Shown one piece after another: positions 17,696 to 26,573 of a stretch of 64,000 nt of DNA. This DNA comes from Candidatus Poribacteria bacterium (GTDB lineage: Bacteria; Poribacteria; WGA-4E; WGA-3G). Positions within the stretch are counted from its first letter, which is position 1. Each line of letters begins with the position of its first letter. The stretch lies in assembly GCA_022821965.1 (NCBI GenBank), contig JAJECN010000022.1, positions 1 to 64,000 on the forward strand, in the 5' to 3' direction. The notes under the pieces were generated by a model. It had not been told where the DNA came from. It worked only from the letters and a program-made list of their open reading frames with translations, and did no database searches. The translations under genes and the position numbers were made by a program.

Positions 17696-18703
17696 TCAAT
17701 CACGGGCTTTACTGCCATCTGTCTGCATTCGTAAGGCATTTACAACCCGTTGCATATCTTTCGGCATCGGTGCTGAAAAAGTCAAATTTTCGCCTGTACC
17801 TGGATGTTCAAAGCCGAGCACGCGCGCATGCAGTGCCTGACGTTTCAACTGAGCGAGTGCGTGTTTTAGTTCCGTTGTATCGGCATCATTCAAAGCACGC
17901 TGTTCACCGCCATAAATCGCGTCCCCAACCACTGGGTGTCCAATGTGCTGCAGATGCACGCGAATCTGATGGAGTCTTCCAGTTTCCAATGTCAGCTGAA
18001 CGAGAGCGAATTTGGCGTAGGTCTCTAAAACCTGATAGTGTGTGACAGCGTGTCGTCCCCCCGTTTCAACTGTCGTCATTCTCCATCGATCTCTTTGACT
18101 CCGAGCAATTCGAGCGTCAATCGTTCCTGTGGGCTTCGCAGGGGTACCACACACAATAGCGATATAGTGGCGCGTAATGCTATGCTGTTCAAACTGTACG
18201 GAAAGTCCGCGATGCACGACATCCGTTTTCGCGACAATGAGGACACCCGACGTGTCTTTGTCCAGTCTGTGAACAATTCCTGGACGCTCCACACCGCCGA
18301 TGCCAGAAAGGTCTGTCGGACAGTGCGCGAGCAACGCATTGACAAGCGTGCCGACATTCACACTGTTCGCAGGATGAACGAGCATGCCTGCGGGTTTATT
18401 CAGCACAATCAAGTCGCTATCCTCGTAAAGAATGTTAAGAGGAATTCGCTCAGGTTGAAGCGTCTCCAAAGGACGTGGCGGCGGAAGCGTCAAGCACACG
18501 CGGTCGCCGTCTCGGAGCAGATAACTCGGTTGTTTCGCTACTTTACCGTTGATGGTGACCTCACCCTTACGAATCAGTCGCTGAAGATAGGTTCGAGATA
18601 CCTCTTCAGTCGCATTGAGAAGAAACCGATCCAAGCGCTCACCAGACTGATTCGTTTGGATGTCGTAAACTCGGGTTTCATTTTTCATTGCGGAATTCTG
18701 CAT
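17696..18703 (-). CDS. RluA-family pseudouridine synthase (RluD-like)
   Basis: A 335-residue RNA-modifying enzyme. Residues 19-75 form an S4 RNA-binding domain (RLDRFLLN, then VTINGKVA). The catalytic domain follows, with LNKPAGMLVHP at 101-111 and the active-site HRLDKDTSG containing Asp148; GRLHQIRVHLQHIGHPVVGD is the conserved closing segment. Family members convert uridine to pseudouridine in 23S rRNA, and RluD-like ones act on helix 69, although substrate is not fixed by sequence. No clear ribosome-binding site precedes either ATG (18703 or 18688). Confidence 0.88.
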   Translation of the reverse strand: MQNSAMKNETRVYDIQTNQSGERLDRFLLNATEEVSRTYLQRLIRKGEVTINGKVAKQPSYLLRDGDRVCLTLPPPRPLETLQPERIPLNILYEDSDLIVLNKPAGMLVHPANSVNVGTLVNALLAHCPTDLSGIGGVERPGIVHRLDKDTSGVLIVAKTDVVHRGLSVQFEQHSITRHYIAIVCGTPAKPTGTIDARIARSQRDRWRMTTVETGGRHAVTHYQVLETYAKFALVQLTLETGRLHQIRVHLQHIGHPVVGDAIYGGEQRALNDADTTELKHALAQLKRQALHARVLGFEHPGTGENLTFSAPMPKDMQRVVNALRMQTDGSKARD

Positions 18704-19258
18704 CCATCGGTGGATGTTCTGACTGCTAAGCGTTTATACACGAAAAATATTTCTTCTTGACTCAAATCAACTCGGATTTGAACTTCAAGGCATTATACAC
18801 GCTCGGCTCATATTTGTCAATCGCTTCGATCACTGTATTCAGGGTCATTCCTTGTCGTACAATTTGGGTATGTAAATATTTTGTCGAACCCTACGGGGCT
18901 TGGTAGTGGAAGACAACGTTTTTCTACACAGATACCATCCCTACGGGATTCAAGAGGCTTTTGAAAGTTTCAAGGTTTCTGTGTAAAACTCGGTGCGGTT
19001 GGGAAACCGCACCTACCGGGTCCGGGGGTTGAAACGGTTGTTTTTCTAAAATTGACACCTATGGTGCGGTTGCGAACCGTGAAGAAATCCGCAGAAATAC
19101 CCAAGCAAAACCTACCGGGGCCTGGAGAGTCAAAATTGGACGAAAAAACCGAAAATTAAATAGCCCTGCTTGTCGTATAATTTTGATTTGACACTTAACA
19201 CGGAATATGATACGCTTTATTTATCTTACTTCTAAGTGCCCGACAATAGGGTGACATC
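18704..19258. other. Intergenic region with small palindromes and the truA promoter
   Basis: No gene is seen. At 18994-19015 GGTGCGGTT pairs with AACCGCACC. Near 18923 a CTACACAGATACC...CTACGGG sequence repeats one found at 8863. Around 19096 is a partial inverted copy of the GTTTTTGC motif. These look like fragments of dispersed short repeats. Confidence 0.5.
19188..19216 (+). promoter_or_regulatory. Sigma-70-type promoter for truA
   Basis: A perfect TTGACA is followed after 17 nt by TACGCT, ending 42 bp before the start codon. The -10 box is weak. Confidence 0.45.
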
Positions 19259-20074
19259 ATGCGAAATATCAAACTCGTGCTTGAATATGATGGCACGAAT
19301 TACCACGGATGGCAGATACAACCGAACCTCCCGACTGTGCAAGAAACAGTCGAGAAGAGTTTGACAAAACTAACCAAAAGCCCGATACAAATTATCGGGG
19401 CAGGGAGGACCGACAGTGGTGTTCACGCGGAAGGACAGGTAGCAAACTTCTATATAGATTCAGAGATACCGCTTGTTGCATTCCAGAAAGGGCTGAACGC
19501 CATTTTGCCACGGGATATTGTTGTCTGTGCTGTGACAGAGGTGCCCGCAGAATTTCACGCCCGCTTCAGTGCCACAAGCCGGCGTTACCGATACACGATA
19601 TTAAATCGGGCATACCCCGCTGCACTTTTCCGACAGACAAGCTACCTCTTCCCGAAGGCAATTGATGTTTCGCGGACAAACGACCTCTGCCAAATTCTGG
19701 TCGGAAAACAGGATTTCTCGTCTTTCCAAAAGATGGGAAGCGATCGGATAAATCCTGTGTGCGAAATCTATGAGGCTCACTGGTGGAAGAAAGAGCCGTA
19801 TATCTACTTTGAAATCGAAGCGGACGCGTTTTTACGAGGTATGGTTCGTGCGATCACCGGCACCCTCCTAACTCTTAACAGCACGTTTTGGAAATCTACA
19901 AGCTGCACGAAACGGACGAAATGCCAAGATGCCGAGAGGGAACTTCGCCGTATTTTGGAGGCAAAGAATAGAGGGGCAGCAGGGGTATCGGTACCCGCAC
20001 ACGGACTATCCCTCATTCAAGTTAGATATGATTGTGTAGGAGCGAGGATACAATCCTCGCCAGCAGCACTATAG
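19259..20074 (+). CDS. truA: tRNA pseudouridine(38-40) synthase
   Basis: A 271-residue enzyme that isomerises uridines 38-40 in tRNA anticodon arms. The catalytic GAGRTDSGVHA motif holds Asp52. DGTNYHGWQ near the N-terminus and FLRGMVRAITGTLL near residue 190 are also family signatures. The chain normally ends shortly after the HGLSLIQVRY segment, but here 12 or so further residues (DCVGARIQSS...) and the TAG stop come from a copy of the palindromic GCGAGGAT repeat that has inserted at the 3' end. The core enzyme looks intact. Confidence 0.9.
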   Translation: MRNIKLVLEYDGTNYHGWQIQPNLPTVQETVEKSLTKLTKSPIQIIGAGRTDSGVHAEGQVANFYIDSEIPLVAFQKGLNAILPRDIVVCAVTEVPAEFHARFSATSRRYRYTILNRAYPAALFRQTSYLFPKAIDVSRTNDLCQILVGKQDFSSFQKMGSDRINPVCEIYEAHWWKKEPYIYFEIEADAFLRGMVRAITGTLLTLNSTFWKSTSCTKRTKCQDAERELRRILEAKNRGAAGVSVPAHGLSLIQVRYDCVGARIQSSPAAL

Positions 20075-20167
20075 TAAGAACGGGTGTAGGAGCGAGGATA
20101 CAATCCTCGCCAGCAGCACTATAGTAAGAACGAGTGGTGAGCGAGGATACAATCCTCGCCAGCAGCG
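20033..20167. repeat. Tandem copies of the GCGAGGAT...ATCCTCGC palindrome
   Basis: Three units at a period of 50 and 49 bp each contain GCGAGGATACAATCCTCGCC, a perfect GCGAGGAT/ATCCTCGC inverted repeat, followed by AGCAGCACTATAG in the first two. The first unit provides the last codons and stop of truA. A related single unit lies at 25131-25166. Confidence 0.8.
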
Positions 20168-20200
20168 GTGAGGTGTTTTGTGTTTTCCGAAGTTCCATTA

Positions 20201-20254
20201 TTGGTTACAAAAAGTCCTCTTAACTGATAACTGATAACTGAAGACTGACAACTA
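20201..20254. repeat. Right half of a MITE-like GTTATCAGTT element
   Basis: TTGGTTACAAAAAGTCCTCTTAACTGATAACTGATAACTG... matches the right half of the full elements. No left arm is present, so it is a truncated copy lying just before the HD-protein ribosome-binding site. Confidence 0.65.
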
Positions 20255-20271
20255 CTTAAAAGGAGTTCTTC

Positions 20272-21285
20272 ATGAACTACGCCCAAGTCTTGAATGAATT
20301 GGAAACTTTAGTCAATGAAACCTTCGCACTTTGGGAGCACAACCGCGTCGGCTTCCAATGGCGACACTATACATGGAACCACACCATGCGTGTGCGTGCG
20401 ACGAGTATGGAACTCGGTAGACGGGAAGGCGGCGACGTGAAACTACTTGAAGTTGCCGGCACCCTGCACGACATCACTAAACGATATGACGGTGATTTTA
20501 AGACCGACGCGGAAGGAAAACGGGTCTTCAACCCTGAAGGTTTCTGGTTAAACGAGACGCTGACACCAGCAGGTCAGAACGTCGTTACCGAACTTTACAA
20601 CAAGCATAATCTCCACGGTAAGGTCCATCACGAATCCGGGGCAGTTATTACTGAGAATATCTTGGCGATGTACGACTTTGAACCGGCTTTCGTAGAAGCT
20701 GCGACAGCTGTTGTCTTCGCACATCTAAAGCCTACGAACCTCACAGAGGAGAACTTTAAACTGCTCTACAACAGGATCGAAAACCAGATCCTCTATGATG
20801 CTGATACCATGGATCCGAACGTCGGCTATACCGGTTTTTTCCGAAACATTCACATCCACTCCTATTTCGCACTTCAACGCGGAAACTTCGACTTAGAGGA
20901 TTATGTGCGGAACCTGCCGCGCTGGATTAACTCCAAGCAGGAATTCGTTGACAAACTTCTAACCGAATCCTCTCGTGAACTTGCCCAAGGGCGACAGGAC
21001 AGGAATCAGAAGCTTTTCTTGCAAATGGTAGATGAATTAGACGATATGGAGATCAATCGGAAATACGGGCTGCTCGGTATCATCGACTATTTCGTGAGTG
21101 TAACCGAAGACCCACACTTCCTGAATCAACTTGACCACCTGACAAACGAGTGGCTACCACAGCGAAGACAATGGTTGGCTGAAGAGGAAAAAGACGCATC
21201 CGCACGCGACCGCGCCCAAGCCGCAATTGATCGGGTTGACAATTTTCTGACCCTCATGACCAGCGAAAGTAATGGAGAAATTTAA
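20272..21285 (+). CDS. HD-domain phosphohydrolase-like protein
   Basis: A 337-residue cytoplasmic protein with AAAAGGAG before the ATG. It shows the metal-binding HD pattern: His in WNHTMRVR (about residue 36), the HD pair in GTLHDITK (about 66-67), and Asp in LYDADTMD (about 182). Further histidines in VHHESGA may complete a two-metal site. HD proteins hydrolyse phosphomonoesters or nucleotides; the substrate is unknown. The C-terminal third is helical and charged. The next gene, a PhyH oxygenase, starts 11 bp after the stop, so the two are probably one operon. Confidence 0.82.
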   Translation: MNYAQVLNELETLVNETFALWEHNRVGFQWRHYTWNHTMRVRATSMELGRREGGDVKLLEVAGTLHDITKRYDGDFKTDAEGKRVFNPEGFWLNETLTPAGQNVVTELYNKHNLHGKVHHESGAVITENILAMYDFEPAFVEAATAVVFAHLKPTNLTEENFKLLYNRIENQILYDADTMDPNVGYTGFFRNIHIHSYFALQRGNFDLEDYVRNLPRWINSKQEFVDKLLTESSRELAQGRQDRNQKLFLQMVDELDDMEINRKYGLLGIIDYFVSVTEDPHFLNQLDHLTNEWLPQRRQWLAEEEKDASARDRAQAAIDRVDNFLTLMTSESNGEI

Positions 21286-21295
21286 GGAGTTTTTC

Positions 21296-22159
21296 ATGAA
21301 TAACCCAACGACAGGTGAACATAGCGATGCCGCTCAATTTCCGTATCCAGTAGACCTTTATAGTTTTGACACGAGTGCGAAGGGGATCTCTGGCGGATTT
21401 CCATCCGTAACCGAGGCAGACATCGAATACTTCCATCAATACGGTTACCTCGTCATCAATGATGCTTTCAGTCCGACTGAAGTCGAAGATGCGTTAGCAG
21501 GGATGGTTCATCTCATGGATGGGAAATGCCCCGATTTCCGGGCGATTCAATTTGAACCGAAACTCGTCAAGCAGAAGGACGAAATGGAAGTTCAGGAGCG
21601 TCGAGACGCTATCAGGAAAATCTTTGGTTTTGTAGACTATGAACCGCGTCTGAATGCGCTGGCAGCCCATTCAGGTCTTCTCGGGGTGCTTGAACAAATT
21701 ATGGGGGATACCCCTGAATTGTTTCAAGATATGGCACTTGTTAAACCGCCGCGTCACGGGTCAGAAAAACCGTGGCATCAGGATTGCGCTTACTTCAACT
21801 TACCGGAAGGAACAACAGTTGTTGGCGTATGGATCGCGTTAGACGAAGCCACACCGGAAAACGGATGCTTACACGTCATACCGGGGTCAAATAATGAGGG
21901 ACCGATGATCCATTTTAAACGGCGGGATTGGCAGATTTGCGATACGGATGTGCCAATAGCACGTGACACAATGGTCCCACTCAAGCCAGGGGGTTGTCTC
22001 TTCTGGCACGGGTTGACACACCACGGAAGTCCTGTCAACCAATCGGAGCAACGGCGCCGCGCGCTACAGTTCCATTATAAACCGGCGAGTGCTGGCGAAG
22101 TCACAACACAAGAACGGATGGAGGTTTATGGTAGCGAAGGGAAAGATGTGGATTGTTGA
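21296..22159 (+). CDS. Phytanoyl-CoA dioxygenase family protein (PhyH), second copy
   Basis: A 287-residue Fe(II)/2-oxoglutarate oxygenase from the ATG at 21296, preceded by TAAGGAG. His161 and Asp163 (PWHQDCAYF) and the distal His in HGLTHHGSP give the metal triad; RRRALQFHYKP holds the candidate 2-oxoglutarate arginine. Length fits the family. It belongs to a different subgroup from the 15429 gene, as flanking motifs differ. Its close spacing after the HD protein suggests that the two act on the same pathway, but no substrate can be named. A repeat element follows directly. Confidence 0.87.
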   Translation: MNNPTTGEHSDAAQFPYPVDLYSFDTSAKGISGGFPSVTEADIEYFHQYGYLVINDAFSPTEVEDALAGMVHLMDGKCPDFRAIQFEPKLVKQKDEMEVQERRDAIRKIFGFVDYEPRLNALAAHSGLLGVLEQIMGDTPELFQDMALVKPPRHGSEKPWHQDCAYFNLPEGTTVVGVWIALDEATPENGCLHVIPGSNNEGPMIHFKRRDWQICDTDVPIARDTMVPLKPGGCLFWHGLTHHGSPVNQSEQRRRALQFHYKPASAGEVTTQERMEVYGSEGKDVDC

Positions 22160-22163
22160 AGAT

Positions 22164-22294
22164 TAGTTATCGGTTATCGGTTATCAGTTACCAGTTAAGA
22201 GGTGTTTCTGGAACAATCTACCTAAACTTGGAGTCCTTGCAGGAAGTCGTAAATTGTTACAGAGTCGCCCTTGAACTGAAAACTGACAACTATT
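22164..22294. repeat. MITE-like GTTATCAGTT inverted-repeat element
   Basis: Left arm TTAGTTATCGGTTATCGG...CAGTTAAGAGG, core GGAACAATCTACC and GTAAATTGTTACAG, right arm CCTTGAACTGAAAACTGACAAC. A further partial arm (ACCGATAACTGACAACTGA) lies at 22329-22364. Confidence 0.75.
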
Positions 22295-22367
22295 GAGACA
22301 GCTACGAATTCTGCAAACGCCACACGTTCAACCGATAACTGACAACTGATAACCGACAACTATTAAG

Positions 22368-23420
22368 CTACTTCGTCTGTTCAGGGAACGGCGCACGAAT
22401 GTCATAACGTCCTTCAACAAATACTGGTAACTTTCCACCTTCAACCAAAAGGTCAAGCGGGTTCGGGCGCGTTTTTAATGGGAAGGTTACAACGTCTTGG
22501 AGGCGCAACGATTCATAAATCGCCATCAGGATTTCTATGGTGCAAAGTCCGTGTTTGCCAGCATTGCGGTGTTCCTCAACATCACCTTCAATCCAGGCTA
22601 ACATCTCATTAAATTGATTCGGTTCGCTTTGGCGGGGTTCAATAACCTGCCATCCAGCAGCTTTGCTGTTGAGCACTTCAATTGTGCCGTTTTCACCGCG
22701 ACGGAGCTGCCCATCATCACCATAAACCGCATCGCCTCGGAGTCCGGGTTCCGGTAAATCGCTTTCATAGATCCCTCGGATACCGCCTTCAAAGCAGATT
22801 TCCGCCATGCAGAGGTCTTCTGTCCTCACACGGCGTTCCCAGCGATCAGTTTTGCGGGCAACTTGACCGATAAGCCACTGCGGTTCAGGGTCACCAAGTA
22901 TGTAACGCATTTCGTCGATCTCGTGTGTGCCACGGTTCAGCAACCCGTGTCCATCGCGACGGAGCATTGCTTGGGGTTGACCAATTGCCCCCTCTTGGAT
23001 CAGGCGGCGTGCTTCACAGTTTTGGCCACTAAAACGCCGTTGGTGTCCGACAACTAACTTGACATTGTGTTTGTCACAGGCATCCATCATGTCCTGTGCA
23101 TCGCCAACGGAAGCTGCCATCGGTTTTTCGGTAATAACACCCAACACGCCGTTTTCAGCAGCAGCGATTGTCGGTTCCGCGCGGACACTCTGCCACGTCG
23201 TGATACTGACAATGTCCAAGTCTTCTTTCTCGCACATTTCACCGAAATCGGTATAGTGGGTTGGAAGTGCGAATTCTTCAGCGAATTTTGCGGCGGATGC
23301 TTCACTGATGTCGGAAGCCGTGACCACTTCGGCACGCCCCGTATTGGTCCAATTATTTGCGTGGGAACGTCCCATGCCACCGCATCCAATAATTCCAACA
23401 CGATATGTTTTATCTGCCAT
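22368..23420 (-). CDS. Gfo/Idh/MocA-family oxidoreductase
   Basis: A 350-residue NAD(P)-dependent dehydrogenase with AAAGGG before the ATG. The Rossmann loop GIIGCGGMGRSH spans residues 9-20, and the family EKP motif appears as ITEKPMAAS at about 96-104. GHQRRFSGQ and a later NRGTHEIDEMRY segment hold the expected catalytic His/Lys-region residues. Such enzymes oxidise sugars, inositols or related alcohols; the specific substrate is unknown. It is convergent with the PhyH gene across a repeat-rich spacer and has no same-strand partner. Confidence 0.87.
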   Translation of the reverse strand: MADKTYRVGIIGCGGMGRSHANNWTNTGRAEVVTASDISEASAAKFAEEFALPTHYTDFGEMCEKEDLDIVSITTWQSVRAEPTIAAAENGVLGVITEKPMAASVGDAQDMMDACDKHNVKLVVGHQRRFSGQNCEARRLIQEGAIGQPQAMLRRDGHGLLNRGTHEIDEMRYILGDPEPQWLIGQVARKTDRWERRVRTEDLCMAEICFEGGIRGIYESDLPEPGLRGDAVYGDDGQLRRGENGTIEVLNSKAAGWQVIEPRQSEPNQFNEMLAWIEGDVEEHRNAGKHGLCTIEILMAIYESLRLQDVVTFPLKTRPNPLDLLVEGGKLPVFVEGRYDIRAPFPEQTK

Positions 23421-23437
23421 CTGTTATACCCTTTTAT

Positions 23438-23564
23438 TGTTATCAGTTATCGGTTATCAGTTCTATAGTTGTCAGTTAAGAGGGCACTTTGTACCAATTT
23501 ACGACTTCGTGGAGTCCACAAGTTTCGGTAGATTGTTACAAAAGCATTTCTTAACCGACGACTT
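23438..23564. repeat. MITE-like GTTATCAGTT inverted-repeat element
   Basis: Left arm TTATCAGTTATCGGTTATCAG, then TTGTCAGTTAAGAGGGC and TTTGTACCAATTTACG; right arm GTAGATTGTTACAAAAGCATTTCTTAACC. It lies immediately upstream of the oxidoreductase gene. Confidence 0.7.
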
Positions 23565-23739
23565 CTGTCTTACAAGAATCATATATTATCAGAGATTGCC
23601 TGTCAAGGCAAGGAAATTCTCGGAAAAAGAGCCACTTTATCCGCATATTAACTCTCTCTAAGACAACATGTGTTTTTTTGGACACAACTTCACAAACCGA
23701 AAAGCCTTGTAACGCCATAGTTTTGTAACATATATCCAA

Positions 23740-23756
23740 TTGGCATCGTTTATGCA
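23740..23756 (+). promoter_or_regulatory. Possible sigma-54 (-24/-12) promoter before murA
   Basis: TTGGCATCGTTTATGCA has GG and GC spaced as in -24/-12 promoters and lies about 55 bp before the murA start. The -12 box reads ATGCA rather than TTGCA. No enhancer site was identified. Confidence 0.35.
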
Positions 23757-23811
23757 GGTAGGAATAACACAATCCATATTCCGCGACGGAAATTTGTGAA
23801 GGAGTAGGCAA

Positions 23812-25092
23812 ATGCAAAAATTAATCGTTAAAGGTGGTACTCGACTTCAAGGGACAATCCAAGTCAGTGGTTGCAAAAACGCGGTCCTGCCTATAGCAGT
23901 CGCCGCCGCGATTCTCGGCGATGGGGTCAGTGTTCTCCACAACGTACCCAATCTAACAGATGTAAAAACACTCAGTGCAGTATTGGAAGGGCTTGGCGCG
24001 ACAATAAAACTCAAAGATTCCACACTTTACATTGAACCAATAAACCACTTAGAGTATGAGGCACCTTATGAACTCGTCCGAAAGATGCGTGCATCCATCT
24101 ACGTTTTAGGACCACTCGTGGCGAAACTCGGGAAGGCGAAAGTCTCATTTCCGGGCGGATGTGCTATTGGACCTCGTCCGATTGATTTGCATATTCAAGG
24201 GTTGGAACACTTAGGTGCGGAAGTCACAGTGCATAGCGGTTACATCTACGCACAAGCGGAACGTTTGAGGGGTACAGAGATGTATCTCATGGGTCAACAC
24301 GGACCGAGTGTCGGGGCAACAGCAAATGTTATGATGGCGGCGACCTTAGCAGAAGGCACTACGGTTATCCGTGGCGCAGCGTGTGAACCACATATTTCGG
24401 ACCTTGCGCACTTCCTCAACGCGATGGGAGCAGACATAGAAGGCATCGGCACTTCTGTCTTGACAATTCAAGGTGTCAAACAGTTACGGGGAACTGAACA
24501 TACTGTCATTTCCGATGATATTGAGGCAGGCACCTTTATGGTCGCAGGTGCTATTACCAATGGTGATGTTTATGTCGAAGGGATTGAGCCACAGCAAATT
24601 CCTGCCATCTCAGAAAAGCTTACTGAAGCAGGTGTCCAATTAGATTGGGACGATAACGGCGTACGTGTTACTACACCCGGTGAGATAAAGGGCATTGATG
24701 TAACGACTGCCCCCTTCCCAGGTTTCCCGACAGACATGCAGGCGCAAATTATGGGGCTGCTCTGCCTTGCATCCGGGACGAGTGTTATCACTGAAAATGT
24801 CCATACAGACCGGTACATTCACGCAGCAGAACTTAACCGCATGGGTGCGAACATCATGCTTGATGGCACCAAAGCTATCATTAATGGTGTCTCCAAACTT
24901 AGTGGTGCCCCCGTAATGGCTTCTGATTTACGCGCGGGTGCTGTCCTCGTTGCGGCTGGAATGGCAGCATCAGGTGAAACCGTTGTATCGCGCGTCTATC
25001 ACATCGACCGCGGATATGAATCAATCGAGAGAAAATTGAACGACATCGGCGCAAACATCACACGAGTGAACGACAGTGGCGAAGAAGTCTAA
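23812..25092 (+). CDS. murA: UDP-N-acetylglucosamine 1-carboxyvinyltransferase
   Basis: A 426-residue cytoplasmic enzyme catalysing the first committed step of peptidoglycan synthesis, transfer of enolpyruvate from PEP to UDP-GlcNAc. It has the paired inside-out barrel pattern. The early CKNAVLPI segment (residues 21-28) carries the substrate-binding Lys-Asn, and the active-site loop GGCAIGPRPID holds Cys117. DMQAQIMGL and RIYxxDRGYE-like VYHIDRGYE near the C-terminus are also conserved. Length is normal. GAAGGAG precedes the ATG. It stands apart from other cell-wall genes. A palindromic repeat and hisD follow. Confidence 0.93.
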   Translation: MQKLIVKGGTRLQGTIQVSGCKNAVLPIAVAAAILGDGVSVLHNVPNLTDVKTLSAVLEGLGATIKLKDSTLYIEPINHLEYEAPYELVRKMRASIYVLGPLVAKLGKAKVSFPGGCAIGPRPIDLHIQGLEHLGAEVTVHSGYIYAQAERLRGTEMYLMGQHGPSVGATANVMMAATLAEGTTVIRGAACEPHISDLAHFLNAMGADIEGIGTSVLTIQGVKQLRGTEHTVISDDIEAGTFMVAGAITNGDVYVEGIEPQQIPAISEKLTEAGVQLDWDDNGVRVTTPGEIKGIDVTTAPFPGFPTDMQAQIMGLLCLASGTSVITENVHTDRYIHAAELNRMGANIMLDGTKAIINGVSKLSGAPVMASDLRAGAVLVAAGMAASGETVVSRVYHIDRGYESIERKLNDIGANITRVNDSGEEV

Positions 25093-25130
25093 ACATTTAT
25101 GGTGAAATACACAATTATGTATATACCAAA

Positions 25131-25166
25131 AGAGGGCGAGAATACAACCCTCGCCAGCAGGGGGCA
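25131..25166. repeat. GCGAGGAT-family palindrome, single unit
   Basis: GGGCGAGAATACAACCCTCGCCAGCAGGGG is a diverged version of the tandem units at 20033-20167. It lies between murA and hisD. Confidence 0.6.
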
Positions 25167-25244
25167 GGTCTTGCTTCTATTGAAATGTAAACTTATTTTC
25201 ATAATTCACCATAGTCGCGAACAAAGAGGAAGGATTATTGAAGG

Positions 25245-26543
25245 ATGTTACAAATTGTCGAGACAGGTACCCAAGAGGCTGAGGATTTTCTCTCAAAGTT
25301 GAAGGCGCGGGGTAAGTTAACGGATGAAAGTATCTTAAAGACAGTCCGGCGTACTTTGAGCGATGTGCAAGCCGAAGGGGATAAAGCAGTTGTCCGATAT
25401 ACCCGCAAACTCGACGCCCCGCGTATTTCAGCAAAGGAACTAAAGGTATCACGAGAAGAAATTGGGGAAGCGTATTTAGAGGTTCCCTCTGAATTTATAG
25501 ACGCAATTACACACGCGAGAACAAACATCGAAAAATTCCACCAGAAGCAGTTACGGACATCATGGATGTCAACGGAGCCCAACGGTGTGATGCTCGGACA
25601 TCTAATTCGCCCCTTAAGGCGTGTCGGTGTTCATGTTCCAGCGATCAGCCAACTTCTCGTCTCGTCTCTACTGATGAACGTTATTCCTGCTATCGTTGCA
25701 GGTGTTGAAGAAATCGCTGTCTGTATCCCCCCGATGCGGAGTCGAGACATTAATCCCTATATGCTGGTTACTGCCTCGGAATGTGGTATCCGGGAAATTT
25801 ACAAATGCGGCGGTGCACAAGCCGTCGCAGCGATGGCGTACGGCACCAAAACCATCCCATCTGTTGATAAAATTGTCGGGCCCGGGAACCTCTATGTCCA
25901 ATTTGCCAAGAAAGAGGTTTACGGACATGTTGATATAGATAAATTAGCAGGTCCGAGTGAAATCCTTGTTGTCGCTGACAGCACAGCGGACCCAGATTAT
26001 GTCGCTGCAGATCTGATTTCACAAGCGGAACACAAAGCGGACAGTGCTGCGATTCTTGTCACACCTTCACTTGGGTTTGCGGAACAGGTCAAAACAGCTA
26101 TTGAGGTTCAAGGCGAATCCTTACCCCGTCACGATGAACTGACACAGTCTTTTGAAAATTACGGTGCTGCGTTTATCACCTCAGACTTAACAGAAGCCTT
26201 CGCGCTTGCCAATGAAATCGCGCCCGAACACCTTGAAATACACGTTGAAAATCCGTTTGAATGGGTCGGTAACGTCCAAAACGCGGGGGCTATCCTTATA
26301 GGTCCCTATTCACCGGAAGCTGTTGGTGATTACATTGCTGGACCGAACCATGTCTTGCCAACAGGTATGGCCGCACGCTACGCCTCGCCACTCAGTGTTG
26401 ACGATTTCCTGAAAAAGACAAGCCTAATCTCATACACCAAGGAGGCTTTAGAGGAGGTCACACCAGCAGTTGTTAAACTCGCTGAGGTTGAAGGACTTGA
26501 AGGGCACGCCGCCGCTATGAAAATCCGATTTGAAGACGACTAA
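25245..26543 (+). CDS. hisD: Histidinol dehydrogenase
   Basis: A 432-residue enzyme oxidising L-histidinol to L-histidine in two NAD-dependent steps. Family signatures are present in order: RRVGVHVP, the IYKCGGAQAVAAMAYGT segment, the NAD-binding VGPGNLYVQFAKK, zinc ligands in ISQAEHKAD, and the catalytic Glu/His pair in IAPEHLEIH. Length matches the family. GAGGAAGGA lies upstream of the ATG. No other his genes are adjacent, so the histidine pathway must be split in this genome. It probably forms an operon with the DUF1028 gene 30 bp downstream. Confidence 0.93.
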   Translation: MLQIVETGTQEAEDFLSKLKARGKLTDESILKTVRRTLSDVQAEGDKAVVRYTRKLDAPRISAKELKVSREEIGEAYLEVPSEFIDAITHARTNIEKFHQKQLRTSWMSTEPNGVMLGHLIRPLRRVGVHVPAISQLLVSSLLMNVIPAIVAGVEEIAVCIPPMRSRDINPYMLVTASECGIREIYKCGGAQAVAAMAYGTKTIPSVDKIVGPGNLYVQFAKKEVYGHVDIDKLAGPSEILVVADSTADPDYVAADLISQAEHKADSAAILVTPSLGFAEQVKTAIEVQGESLPRHDELTQSFENYGAAFITSDLTEAFALANEIAPEHLEIHVENPFEWVGNVQNAGAILIGPYSPEAVGDYIAGPNHVLPTGMAARYASPLSVDDFLKKTSLISYTKEALEEVTPAVVKLAEVEGLEGHAAAMKIRFEDD

Positions 26544-26573
26544 GCCTGCATATTAACATGGAAAACATATAAA

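Noticed and set aside
20033-20167. CRISPR array at the three tandem units
   Set aside because: The units themselves are nearly identical across the whole period, with no variable spacers, and no cas genes are near.
25099-25302. Small open frame between murA and hisD
   Set aside because: It is built from the GCGAGGAT palindrome and overlaps the start of hisD, with no recognisable protein pattern.
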